Shown piece after piece: positions 17,046 to 26,309 of a stretch of DNA of 64,000 nt (position 1 is the stretch's first letter; each line of letters begins with the position of its first letter). The stretch is from Phycisphaeraceae bacterium. Its GTDB lineage: Bacteria; Planctomycetota; Phycisphaerae; Phycisphaerales; UBA1924. Location of the stretch: NCBI GenBank assembly GCA_019636655.1, contig JAHBXB010000002.1:198537-262536 (forward strand), read 5' to 3'. The position numbers were made by a program, and so were the translations under genes. The notes under the pieces are model-generated. The model made no database searches and was not told where the DNA came from. It saw only the letters and a list, made by a program, of their open reading frames with translations.

Positions 17046-20000
17046 TCAGGCGATCGCCGGTGCGATGCTGCCCAGGGCTGTCCCGAGCGTTCCGAAGCCG
17101 CTGCCGAAGAACGCGTCAAAATGCCCGGTGTAGACGACGACCGGGGTGGGGGAGGCAACTCGGATGCTGTAGAACAGGTCCCGCGTCGCTCTCGCTCCGG
17201 TGATGAGCGAGTGGACATCGATGTCGTTCGCGGCCCGTGCCACGATCTGCTTACGGACCGTGATTGATCCCGCCGCGATCGCCGGCAGGTTGCCCAGGGC
17301 GGGCACCTCGGCGAAGTCGAGCGTGATCTCGACGGTCGCGTCCGCCGAGGTGGGATTGAAGATGCGCAAGTACTCGGTGACGGCGCTGCCGATACCGGGC
17401 TTGAAGCCATCGCCGAAGAGCCAGACCGACTGCGCCTGGTCCGTGAACCGCGTGCCCGTGGCGCTGCCGAAGGCGTAGCTGGCCATCGAGACGGTCACGG
17501 GCTGGGTGGACTCGTAGCCGACGGAGTACGGCCGGCCCGTCTTCGGGAACGAGGGCAGCTCGCCGACATTGAAGTCTGACCGCTGACCGGCCGGGACGTT
17601 GAGGGTCGTCCGGTAGGCGCTCTGGTCATCGAAGTAGAACGTAAACGTGACCGCGGACTGGGTGTTGGTCGTGTTAAGGATCGTGATGATCTCGTTCTCG
17701 GCGTTCCGGCCGATCTGCCCCTCGGGCGAGACGCCGACGGTCGATCCGGTGCTCGGCAGCCCGAGGATGCTGAACCCACCCTTGAGGGCCGGGTCAAAGT
17801 GCGAGAGCGCCGCGACGATCGGCTGCTCGGAGTCGAGCCGCATCGCGTAGCTGCCCGTCGGGATGAACGGGAGCGAGCCCAGATCCCAACCCAGTCGGCG
17901 CTGGGGACCGGCCTCCTGAATCGACACAAACTTCTGCGACGAACCTTCCAGGAAGATCGTCAGCGTCACCTTCGTCGCGATCTCGGAGGTGTTGTAGTAG
18001 ACGAGGAAGTCGTTCACGCCGCTGCCCTTCGTGCCTTCGCTGAAGGTCCAGACGGTGCTGGGCTGGCTCGTGAACGCCTGCCCGGTGGCAATGCCGAAGT
18101 CATAATGGCTGAGCATCGCCCCGATCGGCAGCGAGGACTTGATCTCCAGTGCGTAGGGCGTGTCCTTCTCGACCATCGTCTCGCCGGCGGCGTACATCGC
18201 CGGCGTGCTGATGGTGATGCCGTCGCGCGAGTTGCCGGCGACGATGCCGTCGAGGAGAACCTTGGGAGCCAGGGCCGGGTTCTCGTACCGAGCGGTAACC
18301 ACGACACGGACCGGCTCGGCGTGCGGGTTGGTGATCGGAACGAACGTACTGGCGCGGTCGTTCGCGTAACCCTCCGGGTAGTACAGCGAGTACGGGAGCG
18401 TCTCCGCGGCGATCGTCTCGTCGATCGGGTTCTCCACCAGGAAGCCGGTGCCCGTTCCGGTGTCGAGCGCTGCGAACTGGGCCTTGACCTCTTCGAGCGA
18501 GCCACCGGTGAAGATGAAGTACCGCAACTGCACCCGGGCACCCGGGGCGAGCGTCCCGACGTCGTACGCCAGGGCGAGCGTTGCGTCGCCCTCGACCCCG
18601 AGGTCGGTCCCGGACGGATCCGGGTCGGTCGGGTTGTCGATCACCTGCGATGCGTCCCGCACGGATCCGGCCGGCTTCGCGGCGACATACAGATCGCCCT
18701 CGTCCGGGGCCGCGGCGCCGAGACCGATCGTCAGTCCACCGGGGTACTCGTTGTTGTAGTAGCTCGCGGTGGCCAGCCGGTGCGTGGCGTTGTCGACGTT
18801 GTTCACAGTCCTCGTAAAGTCGCTGCCAAGGTTGCCGGCCTGCTGCGGACGGAAGCCCTCGACCCAGGTCACGCCCGTCAGATCGCTGAAAGTCGTGTTG
18901 ACCAGCGTCAGGTCGACGACCATGAACTGACCGGCCCCGGCGAACGAGACCGCCCTGCGGACGAGCAGCCCGCCGCCCTGATCGGAACTCGGGAGCGGAG
19001 TGCGGAACAGCCCCTCGACCAGCACACGCCGATTCGAGAAGTCGGACTCATTCGAGACCTTGACCGGGACATCGCTGCCCGACGTGCCGGCGTTGCGGAA
19101 CACGAACGTGTTGAATGTTGCGCCGTAGTACGACTCGATGCTCGCGAGATCGTCCTCGGGCACGAGCAGCTCGTTGCCGCCCAGGTTAATGCCCGTAGGG
19201 CCGTCGCCGCCAGCCGCGGAGCCGAACGTGCCGTCGCTCGCGATGCCGACAGTGAGGGCGTTGCCCGCGAGCAGCACCGAGCCGTCCGTCAGGCCGCCGA
19301 GGATGCTGATCTTCAGGGTGTACTCGCCGGACCCCGCGGTCGGGAGGCCGCTGCCCCCTTGGTCGGGCAGGTAGCCGAGGTTCCCCGCTCCGGAGACGCC
19401 GATGTAGTACGTCCCGGCGAAGGTCACCGGGAAGGTGATCAGCGCGGTGTTCGCGTCGGGGCGGTCATCGACCTGCAGCTGGTTGCCCTGCTGATCGAAG
19501 ATCCGCAGGACCGAGTCGAGCGCATTGGCCGAGCCGTTCGAGAGCTGCGCGGGGATGGTGATGGCGGCCGTGACCGTCGACCCCGCCGGCACAACGACCC
19601 GGAACAGGTCCACATCGCGCTGGCCGTACGCCCCGTCGCCGACCGCGGCGTTGTAGGTCTTGGTGCCCGCGCCCGTGAAGCCGGTGTCCGTCGCGGTGGC
19701 GAGCGTGTCGTTGAACTCGAAGGGGCCGGAGATCGAGTTCTCCAGCGTGAACAGCAGCGCCCAGTTGAGCAGCGTGCCGTTGTTGAGCGGGCGGGTGTCG
19801 GAGATCCGCAGCGTCCACATTCCCGCGGCGGACTGGTTGTTCACATCCGCCAGAGTTCCCTCGGGGCGGAATGAACCGGTCCACGGCGCCCCCGCGTTGA
19901 CGATGGAAGTGCCTGCGTTGTCGTCGAAGACCGTGTTGACAAAGCCCAGGGCGCTCGGACCGCCGCGGTTGATGACCAGTGGGATCACCCGGCCGGAGGG

Positions 20001-22385
20001 GGAAATCAACCGGATCTGCAGATCGCCGACGTAGCTGTGGGCGATGTTGATGCGGACGTTCAGATCCTGAACCAGACGGATATCGGGCACGAAAATCGTT
20101 GCGTTGATCTCGCCCTGCGTCGGCAGCGTGATGGCGCCGCCGATCGACGGGTATGTGGCGGTATCGGACTGCGCGGGCGTCACGCCGACGGTCAGGTTGT
20201 AGGTTCCAGTGGACTGCCCGAGGGGTCCGCTGCCGGCCGCCGAAGGCTGGTACGTTGAGTTGCCGTAGCCCGAGACACCGATGTAGTACTTGCCGCCCGC
20301 GGGGACAAAGAACTGGATGCGGCTGTCGATCCCGTCGAAGTTGTCGTTGCGCGCCAGTTCGCGGCCCGAGGCATCGAAGAGCCGCAGGAACGAGTCGAGC
20401 GTCGACGGCGACGGGAGGTTGCGGGCGGCGATGGTGATCGTCAGCAGACCGGAGCTTCCCAGCACAAGGCGGTACAGATCGACGTCTCGCGTAGGATTCG
20501 GGCCGTCGCCGATCACGGCCTCGGTGATCGTTACCGTGTTGGCGCTATTGAGGATGAGCGGCGTGGCCTGACCAATGGTGTCGTTCGGCTCATAGGGTCC
20601 CCCGCTGTTGACGATGCTGAACTCGTACTCCTGATCGTTCCCGCCGGCCGTGGTGCCGTTGAGGTAGTTGCCGGTGAAGTCCCGCAGGTAGGCGGCAAAG
20701 AGCGTGAGGCGGTACTTGTCGATCGGGAGAGACCCCGACGGGATCGTGATCGTCAGCACGGATCCGTTGAGCGACATGTCGGAAGCCGAGAAGCTGAAGA
20801 ACGCGTCGTTGGCGTTGAAATCGCCGTCGCCGTTCGCTGCACGCAGCTCGACAGCCGCCGGCGTGAGGAACGCCGGGTTGAGTGCCTTGCTGAAACCGAT
20901 CGTGATGGTGTCGACAGGACTGCTGGCCAGACCGGGGTTGATATCGAGCACGACAGGGCCCGGGAAGCCGATCGACCGCACGGCTTCGTTGGCGTTGATG
21001 CGGCCTCCGGTCACGGTCTTGCCCGCGAGCGAGGAGATCTGATCGACCGAGGCGTACAGCGCATTGCGCAGCCGCGTCTTGTCTGCGAAGGGAGACACAG
21101 ACTTCATGAGCGCGATGACGCCGGCGGTGTACGGGGCCGAGAAGCTCGTCCCATCGATGAACTGATACCCGCCGTTGATCGCCGTGGTCAGCACTCGGAC
21201 TCCGGGTGCGCCGACATCGACCGTGGTCAGGCCGTAGTTGCTGAAGTCCGCCAAGCCGTCGATGTTGTCGGTCGCCGCAACAGAGATGATGTACTCATTG
21301 TCGTACGAGGCGGGGAAGGCGCGAGTCGCGCCGTCGTTGTTGTTCCCATCATTGCCCGCGGAGGCGACGAAGAGTGCCCCGGAATCTGTAAACTCTCGGA
21401 TCGCGGTCTCGGCGGCTGTGTCGAAGAAGTCGAAGTTGTCCGGCCGTAGGGCGCCGTAGCTGTTGTTGCTCGCGACAATGTCGAATCCGAACTGGGTACG
21501 CATCATCGTCAGGTAATCGAGCGCCGCGATGGTCGCGCTGTTCGGGAACGTGCCTTCGGCATCGGTCGACCCCTTGATCGGGATCATGGTGACCTGCCAG
21601 TTGATGCCGGCGACGCCGATGCCGTTGTTGCCGACCGCGCCGATTACGCCGGAGACCGCGACGCCGTGATCCTCCTGGACAGTCGCCGTCGGGTTGTTGT
21701 CGTTGTTGCCGAAATCCCAGCCGCGAACGTCGTCGATGAAGCCGTTGCCGTCGTCGTCAATGCCGTTGTTCGGGATCTCGCCAGGGTTGGTCCAGAGGTT
21801 TGCCGCGAGGTCCGGGTGCACCAGATCGATGCCGGTATCGATCACTGCGATCAAGACCTGCCTCGATCCCGTCGTGATGTTCCACGCCGAACTCGCGCTG
21901 ATATCCGCGCCGGGCGTGCCCAAACCGCTGCCGGGGATGAACTGCCCGGTGTTCTGGATCGCCCATTGCTCGGCGAGCCGTGCATCGTTCGAGAGCAGCG
22001 TCGGACGGTACACCGTGTCCGGTTCCACGCCACCCAGGAACGAGAAGATACCGCCGCCCATGACCTGCGCCACGGCGGTCTCGGTTACATGGTCGTGCGT
22101 AATGAACTTCGCCCATCGTCCCCGCCCGATTCCCTCGATTTGCTCGGCCCGAACGCCGAGGGCCGCTGCGACCTGCGACGCCCGCTGCACGGGGTCGCCG
22201 TTGCGGTCGTTGAAGGTGAGGAGCCATTGGTCACGCACCACCTCCACGGTGATCCCGTGCCACGTCATGTAGCCGGTGCCGAATGGCGCCGAACTCTGCC
22301 CGGCCGCGAGGAGCACGCGGCTCTCCAGCGTCTCGAACGCCCCATCCCACATCGTCCCTTCGGCTTGCTCACGGCGCATTGACAT
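17046..22385 (-). CDS. Giant secreted S8 (subtilisin-family) serine protease with PPC domains and LEPR-XLL-type N terminus
   Basis: 1779 aa from ATG 22385, with GGAG 7 bases upstream; ATG 22421 is less supported. The N terminus carries an LEPR-XLL-like motif (FETLESRVLLAA), typical of exported planctomycete giants. The peptidase core has Asp (VIDTGIDLVHPDL), His (EDHGVAVSGVIG) and Ser (GTSFSAPYTAGV), with NNSYG and ASAGNDG as oxyanion/substrate motifs. A Ca-binding-like DDDGNGFIDD follows the Asp. Downstream come PPC-type beta domains (GGPYEPNDTIGQA; FYIGVSG-like repeats YYIGVSG), a P-domain-like segment (IAHSYVGDLQIRLISP) and several beta repeats to the C terminus. Likely digests extracellular protein at the cell surface. 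Confidence 0.9.
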   Translation of the reverse strand: MSMRREQAEGTMWDGAFETLESRVLLAAGQSSAPFGTGYMTWHGITVEVVRDQWLLTFNDRNGDPVQRASQVAAALGVRAEQIEGIGRGRWAKFITHDHVTETAVAQVMGGGIFSFLGGVEPDTVYRPTLLSNDARLAEQWAIQNTGQFIPGSGLGTPGADISASSAWNITTGSRQVLIAVIDTGIDLVHPDLAANLWTNPGEIPNNGIDDDGNGFIDDVRGWDFGNNDNNPTATVQEDHGVAVSGVIGAVGNNGIGVAGINWQVTMIPIKGSTDAEGTFPNSATIAALDYLTMMRTQFGFDIVASNNSYGALRPDNFDFFDTAAETAIREFTDSGALFVASAGNDGNNNDGATRAFPASYDNEYIISVAATDNIDGLADFSNYGLTTVDVGAPGVRVLTTAINGGYQFIDGTSFSAPYTAGVIALMKSVSPFADKTRLRNALYASVDQISSLAGKTVTGGRINANEAVRSIGFPGPVVLDINPGLASSPVDTITIGFSKALNPAFLTPAAVELRAANGDGDFNANDAFFSFSASDMSLNGSVLTITIPSGSLPIDKYRLTLFAAYLRDFTGNYLNGTTAGGNDQEYEFSIVNSGGPYEPNDTIGQATPLILNSANTVTITEAVIGDGPNPTRDVDLYRLVLGSSGLLTITIAARNLPSPSTLDSFLRLFDASGRELARNDNFDGIDSRIQFFVPAGGKYYIGVSGYGNSTYQPSAAGSGPLGQSTGTYNLTVGVTPAQSDTATYPSIGGAITLPTQGEINATIFVPDIRLVQDLNVRINIAHSYVGDLQIRLISPSGRVIPLVINRGGPSALGFVNTVFDDNAGTSIVNAGAPWTGSFRPEGTLADVNNQSAAGMWTLRISDTRPLNNGTLLNWALLFTLENSISGPFEFNDTLATATDTGFTGAGTKTYNAAVGDGAYGQRDVDLFRVVVPAGSTVTAAITIPAQLSNGSANALDSVLRIFDQQGNQLQVDDRPDANTALITFPVTFAGTYYIGVSGAGNLGYLPDQGGSGLPTAGSGEYTLKISILGGLTDGSVLLAGNALTVGIASDGTFGSAAGGDGPTGINLGGNELLVPEDDLASIESYYGATFNTFVFRNAGTSGSDVPVKVSNESDFSNRRVLVEGLFRTPLPSSDQGGGLLVRRAVSFAGAGQFMVVDLTLVNTTFSDLTGVTWVEGFRPQQAGNLGSDFTRTVNNVDNATHRLATASYYNNEYPGGLTIGLGAAAPDEGDLYVAAKPAGSVRDASQVIDNPTDPDPSGTDLGVEGDATLALAYDVGTLAPGARVQLRYFIFTGGSLEEVKAQFAALDTGTGTGFLVENPIDETIAAETLPYSLYYPEGYANDRASTFVPITNPHAEPVRVVVTARYENPALAPKVLLDGIVAGNSRDGITISTPAMYAAGETMVEKDTPYALEIKSSLPIGAMLSHYDFGIATGQAFTSQPSTVWTFSEGTKGSGVNDFLVYYNTSEIATKVTLTIFLEGSSQKFVSIQEAGPQRRLGWDLGSLPFIPTGSYAMRLDSEQPIVAALSHFDPALKGGFSILGLPSTGSTVGVSPEGQIGRNAENEIITILNTTNTQSAVTFTFYFDDQSAYRTTLNVPAGQRSDFNVGELPSFPKTGRPYSVGYESTQPVTVSMASYAFGSATGTRFTDQAQSVWLFGDGFKPGIGSAVTEYLRIFNPTSADATVEITLDFAEVPALGNLPAIAAGSITVRKQIVARAANDIDVHSLITGARATRDLFYSIRVASPTPVVVYTGHFDAFFGSGFGTLGTALGSIAPAIA

Positions 22386-22621
22386 TCTTTGGCTCCAGCT
22401 CAATTGGCTACGCGGCGGCATCGCTCGCCCTCACCCAATCGTGAGAACTCGATACCGACCCGCCACAAACTCCCGCCGGGTGGGCTGGCGAAGGCCCGGG
22501 GGGCCTCCGACTCCGGCTGGATCACAAGTCCACAGTATTCCAGCAATTAAGTCAAGTCCGGTCCGCCAGGGAGTCCGGGCTTCGGCCGAGGGCGATTGGA
22601 ACCGCCGTATGCAGATTCCAT

Positions 22622-22627
22622 TACAAT
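22622..22627 (+). promoter_or_regulatory. Possible -10 element for the tricorn-like gene
   Basis: TACAAT (22622-22627) is a good -10 match in the divergent gap, about 65 bases before ATG 22693. The nearest -35-like hexamer TTGGAA is 20 bases upstream, too far for a standard spacer. Low-GC patches around 22540-22560 could hold the opposing promoter of the S8 gene. Confidence 0.25.
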
Positions 22628-22692
22628 CCGGTCCCCGCCGCGCCTCGGATTCGCACGGCCGCAGTTCCACGTTTCTCCACAGGTGTTCCCGA

Positions 22693-25600
22693 ATGTCCAC
22701 AAGCCGATTTGCACCATCCGTCGCTGTCCTCCTCGTCGCCGTCATCGCCGCACCGGGCTGCCACGCCGCTGCCAAGCCGACCCTGTCGGCAGGCGAGAAT
22801 GGGGTGCCGACAGGAGGAGCGCCGGTTGGGTTCCCTCAGTTCCCGTCGATATCGCCGGCGGGGGATGCAATCGTTTTCTCCTGGGCGGGAGACCTGTGGT
22901 CGGCACCAACCTCGGGCCCGTCGCGCGGCGTCGCAACCCGCCTGACCGCCCACCCAGCCCTTGAGCGCCGATCGGCGTTCTCCCCCGATGGCACCCTGCT
23001 CGCGTTCGAGTCGGATCGGGAGGGGGCTAGAAACATATACCTAACAAATCTGGGGACTTCGCCATCCGGCCAGTTGCTTGCCGGACCGATCCGGCGACTG
23101 ACGACCTCGGATAAACCCCAGAATTTGGCAGGATTCTCCGCCGATGGCTCCGCCGTTCTGTTCTTCAGCTCCCAGGAACCCTCGATCTACCGGGCAACAC
23201 GGATGTTCAGCGTCCCGATCGCGGGAGATGCGGCCGCCGCGACCGCTCCGGTGACTCGAATCGCCGACGCGTTCGGGAGCGCCCCGCATCCGACCAAAGA
23301 CGGAGCCGGGCTTATCTTCACGCGCGGTCGGTACGACTTCACCCGGCCCGCGTACCGCGGCTCGGGAGACATGGACGTCTACCGCATGACCACCGGCGCC
23401 GATGGGACTCCCTCGTTCCAGCAACTCACTACTTTCGACGGCAGCGATGGCGACGGGTTCCCGCTGCCCGACGGGTCGATGGCGTTCGTTTCTTCCCGCG
23501 ACGGCCAGAACAACCTCTACGTGCTGGCCGCCGGCAAGACGGATGCGGACGCCGGAGCGTTGACCCAGGTGACGAGGTTCTCGCCGGGCGCGGCCAACGC
23601 GGCGTCGATCGGACACGGAGTGCGAGATCTCTACGTGTCTCCATCTGGCGAAGCAGTGTTCGCGGTGTGGGACACGCTGTACCGCCTTGACCTGACCAAG
23701 CCGGGGTCCGCGCCGGAAGCCATCGCGCTGGCCGCCGCGGCAGATACGGCCGATCTCGAGTTCGACCGGATGAACCTCGACAAGAAGGTGACCGAAGCGG
23801 CGCTCAGCCCGGACGGGAAAACGCTCGCCGTCGTCGCGCGAGGCGAGGTCTACGTGAGGAGTACCGAGGAGGGTCGGCCGACGCGGCGAGTGACCGAGAC
23901 GCCCGGCCGTGAGCGGGAGCTGGCGTGGTCGCCCGACGGGCGGGTGCTGTACTTCACCTCGGACCAGTCCGGCCGCAATCGCGTGTACCAGGCGACGGTG
24001 TCGCTGTCGCGTGAGGATCTCGCCCCCAAGAAGGATGAGAAGGCGGAAGAGGCCAAGGACGAGGCGCCGAATGGCGATGGTCAACCCGCCGATGCGGACG
24101 CCGGTCAGGATGCGAAGCCGGCGGAGGCCGACAAGGCAAAGAAAGCCGAGAAGAAGCCCGATCACGGCAAGCGCTGGTCTGAGTCGCTGCGGTTCGCGGT
24201 TGAACCGGTGCGCACCGGCGTGCCGGAGAACGTGGACGAGCACGCCCCGCTCCCGTCGCCCGACGGCAAGAGGCTGCTGGTCACGCGAGGGCTGGGCGAC
24301 CTTGTCCTGCTCGAACTTGCGGATGGCTCAACGCGGACGGTTCTTCACGGCTGGAACGATCCCGAGACGCTCTGGGTCCCCGACTCGAGGCACCTGGTCC
24401 TCTGCCGGGAGGACCTCGACTACAACAGCGACATCTGGCTCATGGACACCGTGCTCGATGAGCAGGGAGCACAGCCCGAGCCTCTCAACCTCACGAAGCA
24501 TCCCGACAACGACGTGTCGCCCCGGCTCACCGCCGACGGCAAGGTGCTCTACTTCCTCTCCGAGCGATCGGGTGAGAACGACCGATTCGACGTGTGGGCG
24601 ATCAACCTGGATCGGAAGCTCGACGGTCTGCGTCAGTACGAACTTGATGAGTACGTCAAGAAGGCCGCCGAAGCCGCCAAGAAGGCAAAGCCGCTCGGCG
24701 CTGCCGCCGACGAGAAGAAGGACAAGGACGCCGACAAGAGCGACAAGGCGAAGGACGAAAAACCGGCGAAGAAACCGGAGCCGCTGAAGTTCGACACGGA
24801 TGATGCGTACCTGCGCGCACGGCGGGTCGTATCGATGCTGGGCAGCGAGGCTGACCTTGCGATCACTCCCGGTGGGGACCGGATCATCTTCTCGGCCGAC
24901 ATCGACGGAAAGCGGACGCTGGTCTCGGTCGACCACAAGGGGGAGGATCGCAAGACGATCGACACCACGAACCCATCGAACGTCACCGTGTCGCTTACCG
25001 GGGACAAGGTGGTGTACGTGAAGGCCGGATCGGCCGCAACCTCGTCGCCCTCGGGCGGCAAGGTCGAGGCGATAGCGATTGATGCGCCGGTGGTGATCGA
25101 GGTGCCGCTGCAGCAGCGGCAAAAGTTTATCGAGACCGCTCGCATCATTGGCGACCGCTTCTACCACCCGACGCTCAAGGGACTCGATTGGCCCGCCCTC
25201 AGCGAGCGGTACCTCTCGCTCGCGACGCAAACGCGGACCAGCGACGAGTTCAACCGCGTGGGCAACATGCTCTTCGGCGAACTCGATGGGTCGCACCTGG
25301 GAATCATGGGCGGACCGTCGTACTCCGCCCCTGCGCCCGCGATCGGCTTCCTGGGCATCGATGCGACGGCGGTCCCGGGCGGGTTCCGTGTCGACAAAGT
25401 GCTCGCCGACGGCCCCGCGGCACGCGAGACGTCCACCCTCCGTGTGGGAGACGTGATCACCGCGATCGACGGGGTCTCGCTGGGCGCCGCGGGGGCTCTG
25501 CCGACGACCGATCTTGGCGCAGCGCTCGTCGGCCGCGCGGGCAAGGAGACGCTGCTCGAAGTCGTCCGCACCGAACCCGGCATGAGCCCCTACGTCCTGA

Positions 25601-26289
25601 TCACTCCTGTCTCCTCGTCTGCGAACGACGACCTGCGCTACGACGATGAGGTCCGGTCCCGCCGGCAGACCGTTTCACGCCTGTCGGACGGTAAACTCGG
25701 CTATCTGCACATCCGCGGCATGTCGGAGCCGTCGGTGCGCGAGTTCGAACGGGATCTCTTCGCCGCGGCAAACGGGAAGCAGGGCCTGATCATCGACGTC
25801 CGCGACAACGGCGGCGGCTGGACCGCCGACATCCTGCTCACGTCGCTCACCGCGCCGCGGCACGCATGGACCATGCCCCGGGGCGTCGACGCGGCCAGCG
25901 TGCCGCATGACTCGTATCCGCGTGACCGCCGCCTCATCTACGCCTACTCCAGGCCCATCTCAGTGCTGTGCAACGAGAACTCGTTCTCCAATGCCGAGAT
26001 CTTCTCGCACGCCATCAAGACCACCGGACGCGGAAAGGTCGTCGGTGCGCCGACATTTGGCGGAGTCATCTCGACCGGGGCGGCAACGCTCATCGACGGC
26101 ACGCTGGTCCGTACGCCCTTCAGGGGGTGGTACGTCGCATCCACCGGCGTCGACATGGAGAACAACGGAGCGCAGCCAGACATCATCGTTCTGCAGACAC
26201 CCGCCGACGAGGCCGCCGGCCTCGATCCGCAGTTGGAGGCGGCGGTTGCCGAGCTCCTCGAACGGACAGCCGGGACGAACAACCAATAA
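22693..26289 (+). CDS. Tricorn-like S41 protease lipoprotein
   Basis: 1198 aa from ATG 22693. The N terminus (MSTSRFAPSVAVLLVAVIAA, then PGCHA) is a probable lipoprotein signal. Residues ~35-450 are PD40/WD40-type propeller repeats (FPSISPAGDAIVFSW; SAFSPDGTLLAFESD), then a second propeller around 480-800. PDZ-like segment: APAIGFLGIDA...VLADGPAARETSTLRVGDVITAIDG. The C-terminal S41 peptidase domain has DVRDNGGGWTAD, ENSFSNAEIFSHA (nucleophilic Ser) and GAPTFGGVISTG. Two Lys/Glu/Ala-rich inserts (near 24030-24170 and 24650-24785) interrupt the propellers and look disordered. It resembles archaeal tricorn, which trims peptides to short fragments; here it probably acts in the periplasm with the S8 protease opposite it. 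Confidence 0.9.
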   Translation: MSTSRFAPSVAVLLVAVIAAPGCHAAAKPTLSAGENGVPTGGAPVGFPQFPSISPAGDAIVFSWAGDLWSAPTSGPSRGVATRLTAHPALERRSAFSPDGTLLAFESDREGARNIYLTNLGTSPSGQLLAGPIRRLTTSDKPQNLAGFSADGSAVLFFSSQEPSIYRATRMFSVPIAGDAAAATAPVTRIADAFGSAPHPTKDGAGLIFTRGRYDFTRPAYRGSGDMDVYRMTTGADGTPSFQQLTTFDGSDGDGFPLPDGSMAFVSSRDGQNNLYVLAAGKTDADAGALTQVTRFSPGAANAASIGHGVRDLYVSPSGEAVFAVWDTLYRLDLTKPGSAPEAIALAAAADTADLEFDRMNLDKKVTEAALSPDGKTLAVVARGEVYVRSTEEGRPTRRVTETPGRERELAWSPDGRVLYFTSDQSGRNRVYQATVSLSREDLAPKKDEKAEEAKDEAPNGDGQPADADAGQDAKPAEADKAKKAEKKPDHGKRWSESLRFAVEPVRTGVPENVDEHAPLPSPDGKRLLVTRGLGDLVLLELADGSTRTVLHGWNDPETLWVPDSRHLVLCREDLDYNSDIWLMDTVLDEQGAQPEPLNLTKHPDNDVSPRLTADGKVLYFLSERSGENDRFDVWAINLDRKLDGLRQYELDEYVKKAAEAAKKAKPLGAAADEKKDKDADKSDKAKDEKPAKKPEPLKFDTDDAYLRARRVVSMLGSEADLAITPGGDRIIFSADIDGKRTLVSVDHKGEDRKTIDTTNPSNVTVSLTGDKVVYVKAGSAATSSPSGGKVEAIAIDAPVVIEVPLQQRQKFIETARIIGDRFYHPTLKGLDWPALSERYLSLATQTRTSDEFNRVGNMLFGELDGSHLGIMGGPSYSAPAPAIGFLGIDATAVPGGFRVDKVLADGPAARETSTLRVGDVITAIDGVSLGAAGALPTTDLGAALVGRAGKETLLEVVRTEPGMSPYVLITPVSSSANDDLRYDDEVRSRRQTVSRLSDGKLGYLHIRGMSEPSVREFERDLFAAANGKQGLIIDVRDNGGGWTADILLTSLTAPRHAWTMPRGVDAASVPHDSYPRDRRLIYAYSRPISVLCNENSFSNAEIFSHAIKTTGRGKVVGAPTFGGVISTGAATLIDGTLVRTPFRGWYVASTGVDMENNGAQPDIIVLQTPADEAAGLDPQLEAAVAELLERTAGTNNQ

Positions 26290-26309
26290 CGGGCCATAAC
26301 GGGCGACTG

